Shown: positions 18,701 through 25,370 of the stretch, piece after piece
Layout of the letters: each line of letters opens with the position of its first letter
How positions within the stretch are numbered: the stretch's first letter is position 1
Assembly: GCF_963920485.1 (NCBI RefSeq)
Contig: NZ_OY986431.1
Location: 124,001 to 188,000, forward strand
Reading direction: 5' to 3'
Length of the DNA stretch: 64,000 nucleotides
Origin: Cyanobium usitatum str. Tous
GTDB lineage: Bacteria; Cyanobacteriota; Cyanobacteriia; PCC-6307; Cyanobiaceae
Made by a program: the position numbers and the translations under genes
The notes under the pieces: model-generated
The model's database searches: none
Told to the model about the DNA's origin: nothing
The model's input: the letters and a program-made list of their open reading frames with translations, nothing else

Positions 18701-19325
18701 GACGCTCCTGCACCTCATCAAGCTTGCCGCGGCTCTGTTCGATGCGGCTGTCGAATAGGGCGACACCAGCTAGCTCGTCGATGATGCCGCGCCGGTCTCG
18801 GGCGCTCATGGAGACGATGCGGGTGACGTCACCCTGCATGACCACATTGCTGCCTTCAGGATCCACTCGCAGGCGCCGCAGCTGGCTCTGAAGCTGCTGC
18901 AGATTGCAACTCACGCCATCGGCGCTGAAGCTGCTGGCATAGGTGCCGCCGGGGGCAACCCGCAGGCGCCGGCTAACGGTCCACTCCTGTTGGCCTGGCT
19001 TGATCCAGGGCCCTTCTTCTGGCGGCTCCAGGCCAGCCTCGGCCTGGTCGGGTTGCCACTCACTGAGGTCGAAGCGCACGCTCACCGAGGTTTCGGCGGC
19101 CTTGCCCTCGCGCAGCATGGCGCTGTTGATTAGATCGGGCAGACGATCTGCCCGCATGCCGCGGCTGCTGGCCAGGCCCAGACAAAACAACACCGCATCA
19201 AGGATGTTGCTTTTGCCGGAGCCGTTAGGGCCCGTGACCACCGTGAAACCTTCTTGCAGCGGGATCGTGATCGAGCCGCCAAAGGACTTGAAGTGGGTGA
19301 GCTCGACCTGATTGATGTGAACCAA
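15714..19325 (-). CDS. smc: Chromosome segregation protein SMC
   Basis: 1203 residues, full-length for bacterial SMC. The N-terminal head has Walker A GPNGSGKSNILDA. Two very long Gln/Glu/Leu-rich coiled coils flank a hinge at about residues 500-680. The C-terminal head has the signature MSGGEKSLTALSFL and Walker B FYALDEVDSFLDG. SMC holds and compacts DNA as part of a ring with ScpA and ScpB. The hinge contains an unusual Gly/Ser-rich insert (about 17430-17520). Confidence 0.96.
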   Translation of the reverse strand: MVHINQVELTHFKSFGGSITIPLQEGFTVVTGPNGSGKSNILDAVLFCLGLASSRGMRADRLPDLINSAMLREGKAAETSVSVRFDLSEWQPDQAEAGLEPPEEGPWIKPGQQEWTVSRRLRVAPGGTYASSFSADGVSCNLQQLQSQLRRLRVDPEGSNVVMQGDVTRIVSMSARDRRGIIDELAGVALFDSRIEQSRGKLDEVQERQERCSIVQQELLSSRQKLERDCAKARTYQDLRQRHHNGRLQEQVLAFEAAQASQTALLQRSASLASQQQAEREAISEGETGLTAAAAVLEQLQAEVKALGEDQLIAVQAELAGLEASGRELTRQAGKHQLDAEALQRQRHELARTQGELRQQQQALEASSDQAALSDAEAGCRAAEAAVELSRRRLGEVAGRSGSWLEEQQQRSRARQQLGEQLGPLEAERQQLQERLRQHQERLAELGAEEQQEGASHRSAQQQLEATESSWQQVLEATRAEQQQVQELAEALALQQRTRSRLEQEQTQLEREIARLDSRRETLQESRGTGALRVLLEAGMDGIHGPVAQLGEVEERVRLALEVAAGGRLGQVVVDDDRIAARAIELLKSRRAGRLTFLPLNKIRGGSGGGSSGSGGAALQRGGGAGSGGLVGKAVDLVGYEPVYAEVFRYVFGDTLVFDSLANARRELGRCRAVTLDGELLEKSGAMTGGSLQQRGSQLCFGRSQDGDEAEPLRQRLLELGESLLACRRKEAELGQRLEALRPRLLEHQQRQAGLEAERSAAQRALAPQLQRQQQLGSRLGQLQQALQSDLQRQQQLDSLLLPLQQQLISLEEAEAAVQSSGDAARWQGLQSELEAADTALATARSQRDGLLAARRERALSAERLSNQLEALSADEQRLVAAVNTLVAERARWKEQHQADQERRSTLAAEQKQLQTRFGESRRARDAAEAQLAAQRQALQKRQWELQRLGEEIESLAEQQRGDQLRLAQLERELPEPLPEIPEEVRQAGLEALQAELRSLQARMEALEPVNMLALEELEQLETRLAELEERLEVLSKEREELLLRIETVATLRQEAFLEAFTAVDGHFRTIFEGLSDGEGHLQLENPEAPLEGGLTLVAHPKGKAVRRLNSMSGGEKSLTALSFLFALQRFRPSPFYALDEVDSFLDGVNVERLAALIAGQADQAQFMVVSHRRPMIAAATRTIGVTQARGAHTQVVGLPPAA

Positions 19326-19442
19326 CAGGCCCGTGCGCCGAGCAGCAGAAATGTAGCGGAGGGTTTCGAAAGCTCAACCCCCTCCTTACCTTGAGGACTG
19401 AGCTTCGCAGTCGCCCCCGCTCCCCATGACCGCAGAACTGCC

Positions 19443-19865
19443 ATGACCGCTGAAACGCCTCCCCGCGCCGCCAGCCCAGAGGGCTTCCGCGACCGTTTTG
19501 AGACCCTGATCCCCACCATTCAGCGGGAGTGGCCGGCCGTTGCCCGCCAAACCCTGGAGGCCACCCGGGGCAGTTTTGATGAGGTGGTTGAGGTGATTTC
19601 CAGCCAGACCGGCCGCACCGCTAGTGCGGTGAAGGACCAGTTGCTTGAGCTGCTTGAGGTGGCCGGGGATCAGACCAGCCGCCTAGCGGACAACCTGGCG
19701 CCCTTGGAGGCCCAGCTGGAAAACCTGCTCGATGAGCTCAACACCACCTTGCGGCCCCGCATTGAGAAGCCGGTGCGGGAGCGTCCGCTGATGGCGATCG
19801 GCATCGCCACTGGAGTGGGCGTGCTGCTGGGTCTGCTGCTTGCCTCGGGCCGGCGTTCGTCATGA
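19443..19865 (+). CDS. DUF883/ElaB-YqjD-like membrane-anchored protein
   Basis: 140 residues. A long amphipathic, probably helical region is followed by ERPLMAIGIATGVGVLLGLLL and a terminal GRRSS, the pattern of the DUF883 family whose E. coli members sit in the inner membrane and can bind ribosomes. It overlaps the next gene by 4 bases (ATGA). An ATG lies 17 bases further upstream, but the conserved start appears to be 19443. The partner gene encodes a holin-X-like protein. Confidence 0.7.
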   Translation: MTAETPPRAASPEGFRDRFETLIPTIQREWPAVARQTLEATRGSFDEVVEVISSQTGRTASAVKDQLLELLEVAGDQTSRLADNLAPLEAQLENLLDELNTTLRPRIEKPVRERPLMAIGIATGVGVLLGLLLASGRRSS

Positions 19866-20248
19866 CGGATCAAAACTCGCCAGGCCCGGCCCGGGTGGCG
19901 GCGGGCCGGGTCGGCGCCCTGCTGACTTCGGTGATGGACCTGCACGTGCGTATCGCGCTGCAGGAGGTGGATCGGGAGAAGCGGCGCTTGATCAGTGGGG
20001 CCCTGCTGCTCAGCGGCGGCCTAGCCCTGCTGCTGCTGGCCCTCATCGGCGCCGAGCTGGCTTTGCTGCTGGGGCTGCACGCGGCCCAGGGGCTGAGCTG
20101 GATCCATGCCGCCTTGGCTGTGGCGGCCCTGAATCTCGTGCTGGCTGGGATTTTTCTGCGGGTGGGCGGCCACCTGCTCAAGGGCCCCTACCTACCGGAA
20201 ACCACCGCCGGCCTCAGCAAAACCACTCGCGCAATCTTGGGTCGTTAG
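19862..20248 (+). CDS. Phage-holin-X-like (putative actinobacterial holin superfamily) membrane protein
   Basis: 128 residues. After an amphipathic N-terminal region containing MDLHVRIALQEVDREKRRL it has two strong membrane helices, the layout of the Holin_X/DUF1469 family. Despite the family name, such genes are chromosomal and are commonly paired with DUF883 genes. It is translationally coupled to the upstream DUF883-like gene and ends 4 bases into the convergent methyltransferase gene. Likely an envelope-associated pair of unknown role. Confidence 0.75.
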   Translation: MTDQNSPGPARVAAGRVGALLTSVMDLHVRIALQEVDREKRRLISGALLLSGGLALLLLALIGAELALLLGLHAAQGLSWIHAALAVAALNLVLAGIFLRVGGHLLKGPYLPETTAGLSKTTRAILGR

Positions 20249-21411
20249 CGCACCTCGTAGTGCAGCCAACGGCAGTCGATGCCGCCGTTGCTGATTGGGA
20301 TGCGGCGGCTGGCCTTCATTTTGAGGGCGCCGGTGAGCTCTGGGTTGCCGCTGAGCAGCCACAGGCTCCAGCCGCCGCAACGCTCCTTCACCATGCGGCC
20401 CAGGTCGGCGTATAGAGGCTCCAGGCCCTCACGCTCGCCGATGCGCTCGCCATAGGGCGGGTTGCACACCAAGATCCCCGGCCCGGGCGGAGGCATGAAG
20501 TCGCGGCAGTCGCCCAGGCTCAGTTCCAGGGCACTTGCGATGCCGGCAGCCTCAGCGTTGCCTTGGGCTTGATCAAGCACGCCGGGATCCTGCTCCCGGC
20601 CAACGATGGGCGCCAGGGCTTCTCCGCTGGGGAGCGTCTCTCGGGCCAGGTCGCTGGCCGCTTGCCTCTCTTGCTGCCAGAGCTGGGAGTCGAACTTTGG
20701 CCAGCGCTCCAGGGCGAAGTGGCGGCCCAGACCCGGCGCCCGGCCCAGGGCCAGGCAGGCCGCCTCAATCAGCAGGGTGCCGGAGCCGCAAAGGGGGTCG
20801 GCCAGGGGCACCGAGCCATCCCAGCCGGTGAGGGCGATCAGGCCGGCGGCGAGGTTTTCCTTGAGCGGGGCCAGGCCCATCGCTGCCCGGTAGCCGCGGC
20901 GGTGCAGGCTGCCGCCGCTGCCATCGAGGCTCAGGGCTGCTTCGCCGCCGCCCAGGTGCAGGTGGATGGAGAGGTCGGGATTGTCTAAGTCAACGGAGGA
21001 GCGGGCGCCCCACTGCTGGCGCTGCAGATCCACCAGGGCATTTTTGACCTGCAGGGCGCTGTAGTGACTGTGGTTGAGGCCAGGAGCGCTGCCGGTGGCA
21101 TCGACCCGGAAGGTGGCGCCAGGAGGCAGCCAGCGGCTCCAGTCGACGGCGCGCTGCACACCGTCGTAGAGCTCGTCTTTGCTACGGCAGGGAAATTGAG
21201 CCAGTTCAAGCAGGAGCCGGAAGGGCAGGCGGGCTTGCAGGTGCAGCCGGTAGTAGCCAGCCAGGTCTGTTTGGAAGCGCACGGCCCGGCGTAGGCGTGC
21301 TACGGCTTGGCAGCCCAAGGCCGTGAGCTCAGTTGCCGCGGCGTCTTCGAGGCCCGGTGGCACAACCGCTATTCCGCTGATTGATGTGCTGTTTAGTTCG
21401 GTGATGCCCAC
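20245..21411 (-). CDS. THUMP-domain class I SAM-dependent RNA methyltransferase (RlmL/YpsC type)
   Basis: About 388 residues from GTG at 21411; a TTG at 21441 is possible but would overlap the tmRNA 5' region. The N-terminal THUMP domain binds RNA. The methyltransferase domain has LADPLCGSGTLLIEAA and the amino-methyltransferase motif VCNPPYGERIG. Relatives methylate guanine in 23S rRNA (RlmL/RlmK) or related targets. It overlaps the end of the convergent holin-X gene by 4 bases. The exact base modified cannot be told. Confidence 0.9.
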   Translation of the reverse strand: MGITELNSTSISGIAVVPPGLEDAAATELTALGCQAVARLRRAVRFQTDLAGYYRLHLQARLPFRLLLELAQFPCRSKDELYDGVQRAVDWSRWLPPGATFRVDATGSAPGLNHSHYSALQVKNALVDLQRQQWGARSSVDLDNPDLSIHLHLGGGEAALSLDGSGGSLHRRGYRAAMGLAPLKENLAAGLIALTGWDGSVPLADPLCGSGTLLIEAACLALGRAPGLGRHFALERWPKFDSQLWQQERQAASDLARETLPSGEALAPIVGREQDPGVLDQAQGNAEAAGIASALELSLGDCRDFMPPPGPGILVCNPPYGERIGEREGLEPLYADLGRMVKERCGGWSLWLLSGNPELTGALKMKASRRIPISNGGIDCRWLHYEVR

Positions 21412-21602
21412 CCCTGCGTCGGCCCTTGCTTGCTGCCACAATGAACCAGTCTGGTTTCGACCTGACTAGGTGGCTCACACCAGTGCTTCGGACAGCGGTT
21501 CGATTCCGCTCAGCTCCATTCCCCCATCTCGGGGCTGCAATGGTTTCGACGGGGTATAAGGAGGGTGACTGAAGCCTGCTCGGTAAGAGCAAATCCGTAA
21601 CA

Positions 21603-21653
21603 GCGAATAACATCGTTCGTTTCTCCCGTCAGACCGCCCCCGTGGCCGCCTGA
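21603..21653 (+). CDS. tmRNA proteolysis-tag reading frame
   Basis: The resume codon GCG starts a 16-residue tag ANNIVRFSRQTAPVAA ending at TGA. The tag is added to stalled proteins and its hydrophobic VAA end directs them to Clp-type proteases. The sequence is the form I associate with the picocyanobacterial lineage and is a strong taxonomic marker. Confidence 0.93.
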   Translation, partial: ANNIVRFSRQTAPVAA

Positions 21654-21684
21654 CCCTTTAAGGGAGATGGGGTGAGATCAGCCT

Positions 21685-21724
21685 TATCACCCAAATGATC
21701 CATGGGGCCTGGAAGGGCCCTTTT
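21685..21724 (+). repeat. Left attachment repeat (attL)
   Basis: 40 bases identical to 34453-34492, beginning TATCACCCAAATGATCCATG and including the ssrA terminator hairpin. The base before and the base after differ between copies, so the identity ends exactly at 40 bases. It marks the left border of the element. Confidence 0.92.
21704..21724 (+). terminator. ssrA terminator (left copy)
   Basis: Stem GGGCC/GGCCC with loop TGGAAG, followed by TTTT and then AAG. It ends the tmRNA transcript and lies inside the left 40-bp repeat. The right-hand copy at 34472-34493 has five T residues, so the U-tract next to ssrA is one base shorter after integration. Confidence 0.75.
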
Positions 21725-21770
21725 AAGTAAGTACGGCAAGGGTTTTACGGTTTTTCGCCCAAGGCTGTTC

Positions 21771-21797
21771 TTTGTCCATGGACGAAATGTGGACAAA
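21771..21797. promoter_or_regulatory. TTGTCCA half-site cluster at left element end
   Basis: Three half-sites occur in 27 bases: TTTGTCCA (21771-21778), TGGACGAA (21779-21786, opposite orientation, one mismatch) and TGGACAAA (21790-21797). The same half-site occurs as an inverted pair beside the integrase start at the other end. I infer arm-type binding sites for the integrase or its directionality factor. The 9-mer TTGTCCACA is also close to a DnaA box, which is an alternative. Confidence 0.5.
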
Positions 21798-21806
21798 TTG
21801 GGGCCA

Positions 21807-21902
21807 ATGAACCCCGAGCAGCTTCAAAGCCTTGCCGTGCTGGCCCTAGCAATGGTGCCGGTGGCAGTGCTGTGGTGGGTCTGGATCCGAATGCTGGACT
21901 GA
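21807..21902 (+). CDS. Small single-helix membrane protein (31 aa), unknown
   Basis: The protein MNPEQLQSLAVLALAMVPVA continues into a Trp-rich helix end and stops with RMLD. One membrane segment fills almost all of it. It lies between the left element end and the truncated glycosylase gene. I do not recognise it. No strong ribosome-binding site is visible, so it may not be translated. Confidence 0.35.
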   Translation: MNPEQLQSLAVLALAMVPVAVLWWVWIRMLD

Positions 21903-21977
21903 TTGCTGCCACTGCGCCCAACTCACCCCTTGATGCCACCGGCGCCTATGTGAACGCTTACCCACTGACGATCAGAT

Positions 21978-22304
21978 TTACACCACTTTGACGCAGTGGT
22001 GAATGCCATAGCTCACATACACGTAAAACCGCCCAGGCTCACCAAAGAGCGTTTCGTTGATGGGGGAGCGGCGGCGGTAGCCGTGACAGGCGGGGTCGTC
22101 TTGGGAATACGCCTCCGTTTCCACAATGACCCCCCACAGCAGCTCGCCATCTGGTTGGCGTTTCACCAGCAGGCAGCCGATGAGCTCGGGAGCGACGACC
22201 TCGGCGGGGCGGGCGAAGAAGCTCTGGGGGGAGGGCTGGGAGGGCGTGGTGGCTGTGGGAGAGGCTTTGGTGAGGTCGCTGATGCCATCCTGCTGCCAAC
22301 CCAA
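21978..22304 (-). pseudogene. Truncated 3-methyladenine DNA glycosylase (Aag/MPG family)
   Basis: The frame encodes the N-terminal half of an Aag-type glycosylase: [20 protein letters not shown], then [20 protein letters not shown] with the catalytic Glu of ETEAY, then [13 protein letters not shown] and a TAA stop. The family is about 190-200 residues; the C-terminal 100 or so are missing. No ATG start is available in front (TTG at 22304 is the best). It is probably a remnant, either of a chromosomal gene disrupted near the integration site or of cargo. Confidence 0.75.
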
Positions 22305-22368
22305 TAACTGACCTAAAAACCCATATGCCGCAACACTTTGCAGCAATGTGGGGAAAATATTTTCCTTG

Positions 22369-23391
22369 ATGCAGCGCTCTATCCGTCTCAGCCTGTCGCT
22401 GGCGGGCACTGCCGCACTTGCACTGGCATCACTGCCTCTTGCCATCAGACCTGCAGTGGCTCAGGAGGCACCCGCAGCATCAGCAGAGCCAAAGGCTGAA
22501 AGCACTGAGGCAGCAGATCTTGGCGTGATGGGCGTCAACCTCAGGGATGCCGTCAAGTTCAACTACGGCTTTCAAGGAGCACTACAAGGTGCTGGCACTC
22601 CTAACCAAGCAGGCATTGGCGCCTTTATTCCACTCCACGTCGGCAGCAACGGCGTTGCCTTTGTGGATGTGCTCGTGAATGCCAACTTCAGTGACTACAG
22701 CGGTTACAGCAGCATCATTAATACTGACGTTTCAGGAACCACCTTCTCTACTTCCACACGCCTGGGTTACCGCTGGCTCAACAGCAACCGCTCTTGGATG
22801 TTTGGTGTCAATGCGGGTTATGACAGCCGACCAATGGCAACGGGTCCTGCTGATACAGGTGTCAATGTCACCAACTCACAAACGGTGTTCTTTCAGCAGG
22901 TAGCCGCATCTTTGGAGGCAGTATCCAATACCTGGAACTTCAATGCCTATGCGCTGGTGCCGATTGGCGATACGGAGCAGCAGCTCAATAGCGTTTATGA
23001 CGGCGGGGCTCTGGATACCTACGGCTTAGACGCTGGCTACAGCATCACCCCAGATTTCAAGGCATCGGTTGGTTACTACTACCAAAATGGCGATTTGGGT
23101 GACGCCAATGGTTCTGGTGTGCGAGGCAGGCTTGCTTACAACCTCACCAATGGGCTCACCGTTGGCGCCAATCTCTCCTACGACCAAGCATTTGAGACCA
23201 GGGTTTCGGCAGACATCAAATATCGCTTTGGCGCTAATGGTTATGGCGCACCAAGCATTAGAAAGCAGCAGCCCGTGGTGATGCCTGTTATTCAGGCGCT
23301 ATCAACAACGCCAGCCAACAGGGATGTGCGGGTGCACGATTGCCTGACGGGTTTTAACGGTGATTTTCTGTACTGTATCCCTATAATATAA
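22369..23391 (+). CDS. Outer-membrane beta-barrel protein, inverse-autotransporter-like
   Basis: 340 residues from the ATG at 22369. A signal peptide ends at AVA before QEAPA. The mature part has alternating beta-strand sequence and motifs such as [20 protein letters not shown] that resemble intimin/invasin beta-domains. A C-terminal stretch after the barrel is short, so no large passenger is present. It lies inside the ssrA element, has lower GC than core genes and is followed by a clear terminator. Possible roles are surface change or phage resistance; this is inference. Confidence 0.7.
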   Translation: MQRSIRLSLSLAGTAALALASLPLAIRPAVAQEAPAASAEPKAESTEAADLGVMGVNLRDAVKFNYGFQGALQGAGTPNQAGIGAFIPLHVGSNGVAFVDVLVNANFSDYSGYSSIINTDVSGTTFSTSTRLGYRWLNSNRSWMFGVNAGYDSRPMATGPADTGVNVTNSQTVFFQQVAASLEAVSNTWNFNAYALVPIGDTEQQLNSVYDGGALDTYGLDAGYSITPDFKASVGYYYQNGDLGDANGSGVRGRLAYNLTNGLTVGANLSYDQAFETRVSADIKYRFGANGYGAPSIRKQQPVVMPVIQALSTTPANRDVRVHDCLTGFNGDFLYCIPII

Positions 23392-23420
23392 TATTAAATT
23401 AAATACACCCTAACTCCAAG

Positions 23421-23447
23421 AGCCCCTGCCACCACAGGGGCTTTTTA
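23421..23447 (+). terminator. Rho-independent terminator after the beta-barrel gene
   Basis: Perfect 8-bp stem AGCCCCTG/CAGGGGCT with a 6-base loop, followed by TTTTATTT. It lies about 30 bases after the stop codon and makes the barrel gene a single transcription unit. The next 180 bases up to the RAYT gene show no further structure. Confidence 0.9.
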
Positions 23448-23627
23448 TTTCGTCAACCACCCCCAACGAGCCTCAATAAGCCTCCAATACCTGGCACCAT
23501 CGCCCACCACCACCGCTAATCTTGAGCCACTTTTCCCGCCCCAAAGCATCCCAAATATTGCCACCCACAGCAAAGCCACACCTCACTATTCTCAACTTCT
23601 ACTGATACATCTATTTCCCCAGCGCAA

Positions 23628-24413
23628 CTACCAAATACTTCGCTCCCTATCGCCATCACGGATGCCGTTGACTCTTCTAAATCTCACCGCTATTTGATGC
23701 CACTCTTCAGGGATTTGACTGAGGCGACAATCAAAAGCAAACGGTAGTTGAGTTTGCCCTGGTGATACTCGTTTCTTTTTGCTCCTGCTGCTTCTGCTGG
23801 TCTCTACCAATCGCTTCAGCATCCGTGAGCCCCAGTGGCACTTAGGTGCCCCTTTGCTGTGATGGCGATACTGCTGGCAGAAATACTCATAACGCTTGGA
23901 GCATCCTTTCAGGGTTGGTGCCAGGGTTAGGAAACTTGGGTGCCATTCACTGATGCCATCACTCTCCAACCTGCCGTAGTGCCCGTAGTTGGAATAGGGG
24001 TCATAAAATCCCTTTCTCACTCCTGCTGCTTTGGGATTGGCGTGGATATACCTGAGTGTATTCAGCACTCGTCTGTGGTCTTTAGGAGCAATCGCAGTGG
24101 CGTAATACCTTGCCTCCCAGAAGTGCCCGCAACGCCCAGCAAGGCGGTTGAGTGCCATTGCTGAATACCAACCCACCCAGTGCATCAAACGGGGAAGTTG
24201 AGAGGCATCGTCAGGTCTGATAAGAAGGTGTAGGTGATTTGCCATTAAACACACCGCATACAACCTGTGTGGGATTTTTGCTTGTGCTTTAGCGAGCACT
24301 GAGAGCAACACATCCCGCCGCAAACCTTTGGCAATCAGAAACTGACGGCTGTTACATCTAAGCGTGATGTGAAATGAATACCCCTGAGGCAGGCAGCGTG
24401 GTGAGCGGGGCAT
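23628..24413 (-). CDS. REP-associated tyrosine transposase-like protein (RAYT, IS200/Y1 family)
   Basis: 261 residues. The N-terminal GYSFHITLRCNSRQFLI and the HUH motif NHLHLLIRPD identify a Y1 transposase, and the tyrosine is probably in RYYATAIAPKD. Such enzymes cut single-stranded DNA at hairpins; RAYTs are usually domesticated single-copy genes. The C-terminal 90 residues are basic. No left/right IS ends or REP palindromes are visible. Two tiny ribbon-helix-helix-like genes lie directly upstream in the same direction and may be part of the same operon. Confidence 0.82.
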   Translation of the reverse strand: MPRSPRCLPQGYSFHITLRCNSRQFLIAKGLRRDVLLSVLAKAQAKIPHRLYAVCLMANHLHLLIRPDDASQLPRLMHWVGWYSAMALNRLAGRCGHFWEARYYATAIAPKDHRRVLNTLRYIHANPKAAGVRKGFYDPYSNYGHYGRLESDGISEWHPSFLTLAPTLKGCSKRYEYFCQQYRHHSKGAPKCHWGSRMLKRLVETSRSSRSKKKRVSPGQTQLPFAFDCRLSQIPEEWHQIAVRFRRVNGIRDGDRERSIW

Positions 24414-24433
24414 TTGATGAGAGCAGTAGGTGA

Positions 24434-24589
24434 TTACCTTGATGCTCTTCCTTTTGGCGTCTTCTGGTATTCAGTTTGTATTTGATTGATGAGAAGACCC
24501 TGAAGGTCTCTATAAGCCTTATTGACCTTCTGCACCTCAAGGAGCATCGCTGCTTCCACATCAGGCAGCCGAATGGTGATGGTCTTCAC
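24434..24589 (-). CDS. Tiny ribbon-helix-helix-like protein B
   Basis: 51 residues from GTG at 24589. It starts MKTITIRLPDVEAAMLLEVQ, a beta-strand plus helix pattern typical of CopG/Arc-type RHH DNA-binding proteins, followed by a second helix and a basic tail. Its GTG start overlaps the stop of protein A (GTGA), and the RAYT start is 20 bases beyond its stop. It could repress the operon or help the transposase bind DNA. Function inferred only from pattern. Confidence 0.6.
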   Translation of the reverse strand: MKTITIRLPDVEAAMLLEVQKVNKAYRDLQGLLINQIQTEYQKTPKGRASR

Positions 24590-24738
24590 CTGAATGCCTC
24601 TACCTGCTCCAATCTTTCCAGCTTCTCAGCAATCGCTTCTCTACAGAATGCTGAGATGTTGAGGCAGCGGCTTCTCTTCAGGAGCAGCAGTGCCTGATGG
24701 AGCCTGTGGGCATCGCCTTCTGGGTTGCGGCAACTCAC
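24586..24738 (-). CDS. Tiny helical protein A upstream of RAYT
   Basis: 50 residues from GTG at 24738. It contains SRCLNISAFCREAIAEKLER, which resembles the helix-turn-helix half of an RHH protein (the NISAFCREAI pattern of antitoxins), but lacks a clear N-terminal beta strand. It overlaps protein B by 4 bases. No toxin gene is beside it, so a toxin-antitoxin call is not supported. Confidence 0.5.
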   Translation of the reverse strand: MSCRNPEGDAHRLHQALLLLKRSRCLNISAFCREAIAEKLERLEQVEAFR

Positions 24739-24846
24739 AGCCCTAGAATCAGAGTAATCCTGTATGACTTGCGAGCCTCTGTCGTCAACAAAGCTTTTAT
24801 TCTGTCTAAAATAGAAAAAGATTGTGCGATGCCTGTGAGTTAAGGA

Positions 24847-24999
24847 ATGATCAATAAAGACCTGGCTACAGGTGCTGCAGCCTTAAAGCGCACCTACGTG
24901 ATTGCCCCAGAAGCATTGCCGCAACTGGTGGTTGCCTTTTCGGTTGGCATTGAGTTAATGCGCCGAGAATTGCTCATGTACTTATGGCGGAATGAGTGA
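24847..24999 (+). CDS. Small protein (50 aa) coupled to small-terminase-like gene
   Basis: It begins MINKDLATGAAALKRTYVIA and ends YLWRNE; AAGGA in front of the ATG is a good ribosome-binding site. The middle is a hydrophobic or amphipathic helix (residues 20-46). Its TGA overlaps the ATG of the next gene (TGATG), so the two are probably co-translated. Family unknown. Confidence 0.5.
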   Translation: MINKDLATGAAALKRTYVIAPEALPQLVVAFSVGIELMRRELLMYLWRNE

Positions 25000-25355
25000 T
25001 GGCAGGTCGAAGCGCTACTACTGAACGCGTCAACTGGGCACTTGAACTGCTCATGGCGGGCCGCGGCAGTACTGCTGTGGTGACGGAACTGTCGCAACGT
25101 GAGGGGATCAGTAGGCGGCAAGCGCAACGCATCACAGCCAAAGCGCATGAAATCCTTGTCACTGATTTGGATCAAACAGAGAGAAAGCACTTGGTTGCTC
25201 AGTTGGTGCACATCCTCATGGAAGCCGCCGCCCAAGCACTTAAAGCAAAAAATTCTGGTGCTGTGGTGGGAATAAGTAAAGAATTGCGGGTACTAGTCGG
25301 ACTTGGTGCTGACACCTCACCAAGGAACAGCAGGTTTGGGAATTTTGCTCATTGA
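24999..25355 (+). CDS. Helix-turn-helix protein resembling a phage small terminase subunit
   Basis: 118 residues. The N-terminal half includes TERVNWALELLMAGRGSTAV and then VTELSQREGISRRQAQRITA, a clear helix-turn-helix of the type used by TerS proteins to recognise phage packaging sites. The second half is helical (HLVAQLVHILMEAAAQALKA), fitting an oligomerisation region. In phage satellites a lone TerS redirects helper-phage packaging. That role here is inferred; a plain HTH regulator is the alternative. Confidence 0.5.
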   Translation: MAGRSATTERVNWALELLMAGRGSTAVVTELSQREGISRRQAQRITAKAHEILVTDLDQTERKHLVAQLVHILMEAAAQALKAKNSGAVVGISKELRVLVGLGADTSPRNSRFGNFAH

Positions 25356-25370
25356 GGAAGTTACCAAACG

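Larger units (their letters stand above)
21440..21724 (+). ncRNA. ssrA: Two-piece (permuted) transfer-messenger RNA
   Basis: The tRNA-like 3' piece precedes the coding piece. The T arm AGCGG/CCGCT at 21494-21510 and acceptor strand CAGCTCC at 21511-21517 come first. After a 12-base spacer the 5' acceptor strand GGGGCTG (21531-21537), which pairs with it, and the tmRNA consensus AATGGTTTCGAC follow. The tag reading frame is at 21603-21653. Such permuted genes are processed into two paired RNAs and are typical of Prochlorococcus/Synechococcus. tmRNA rescues stalled ribosomes. The exact 5' end is approximate. The 3' end coincides with an integration site. Confidence 0.95.

Noticed and set aside
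19862-20248. Prophage holin
   Set aside because: The holin-X-like gene is in a core region with no lysin or phage genes around, and pairs with a DUF883 gene.
23448-23627. REP palindromes or IS200 ends beside the RAYT gene
   Set aside because: No repeated hairpins or matching ends are visible on either side.
24476-24697. Plus-strand frame of 73 codons near the RAYT gene
   Set aside because: It lies opposite the two overlapping RHH-like genes, whose frames have better protein patterns and coupling.
24434-24738. Toxin-antitoxin system
   Set aside because: RHH-like proteins are present but no toxin-type gene (RelE, VapC, MazF pattern) is adjacent.
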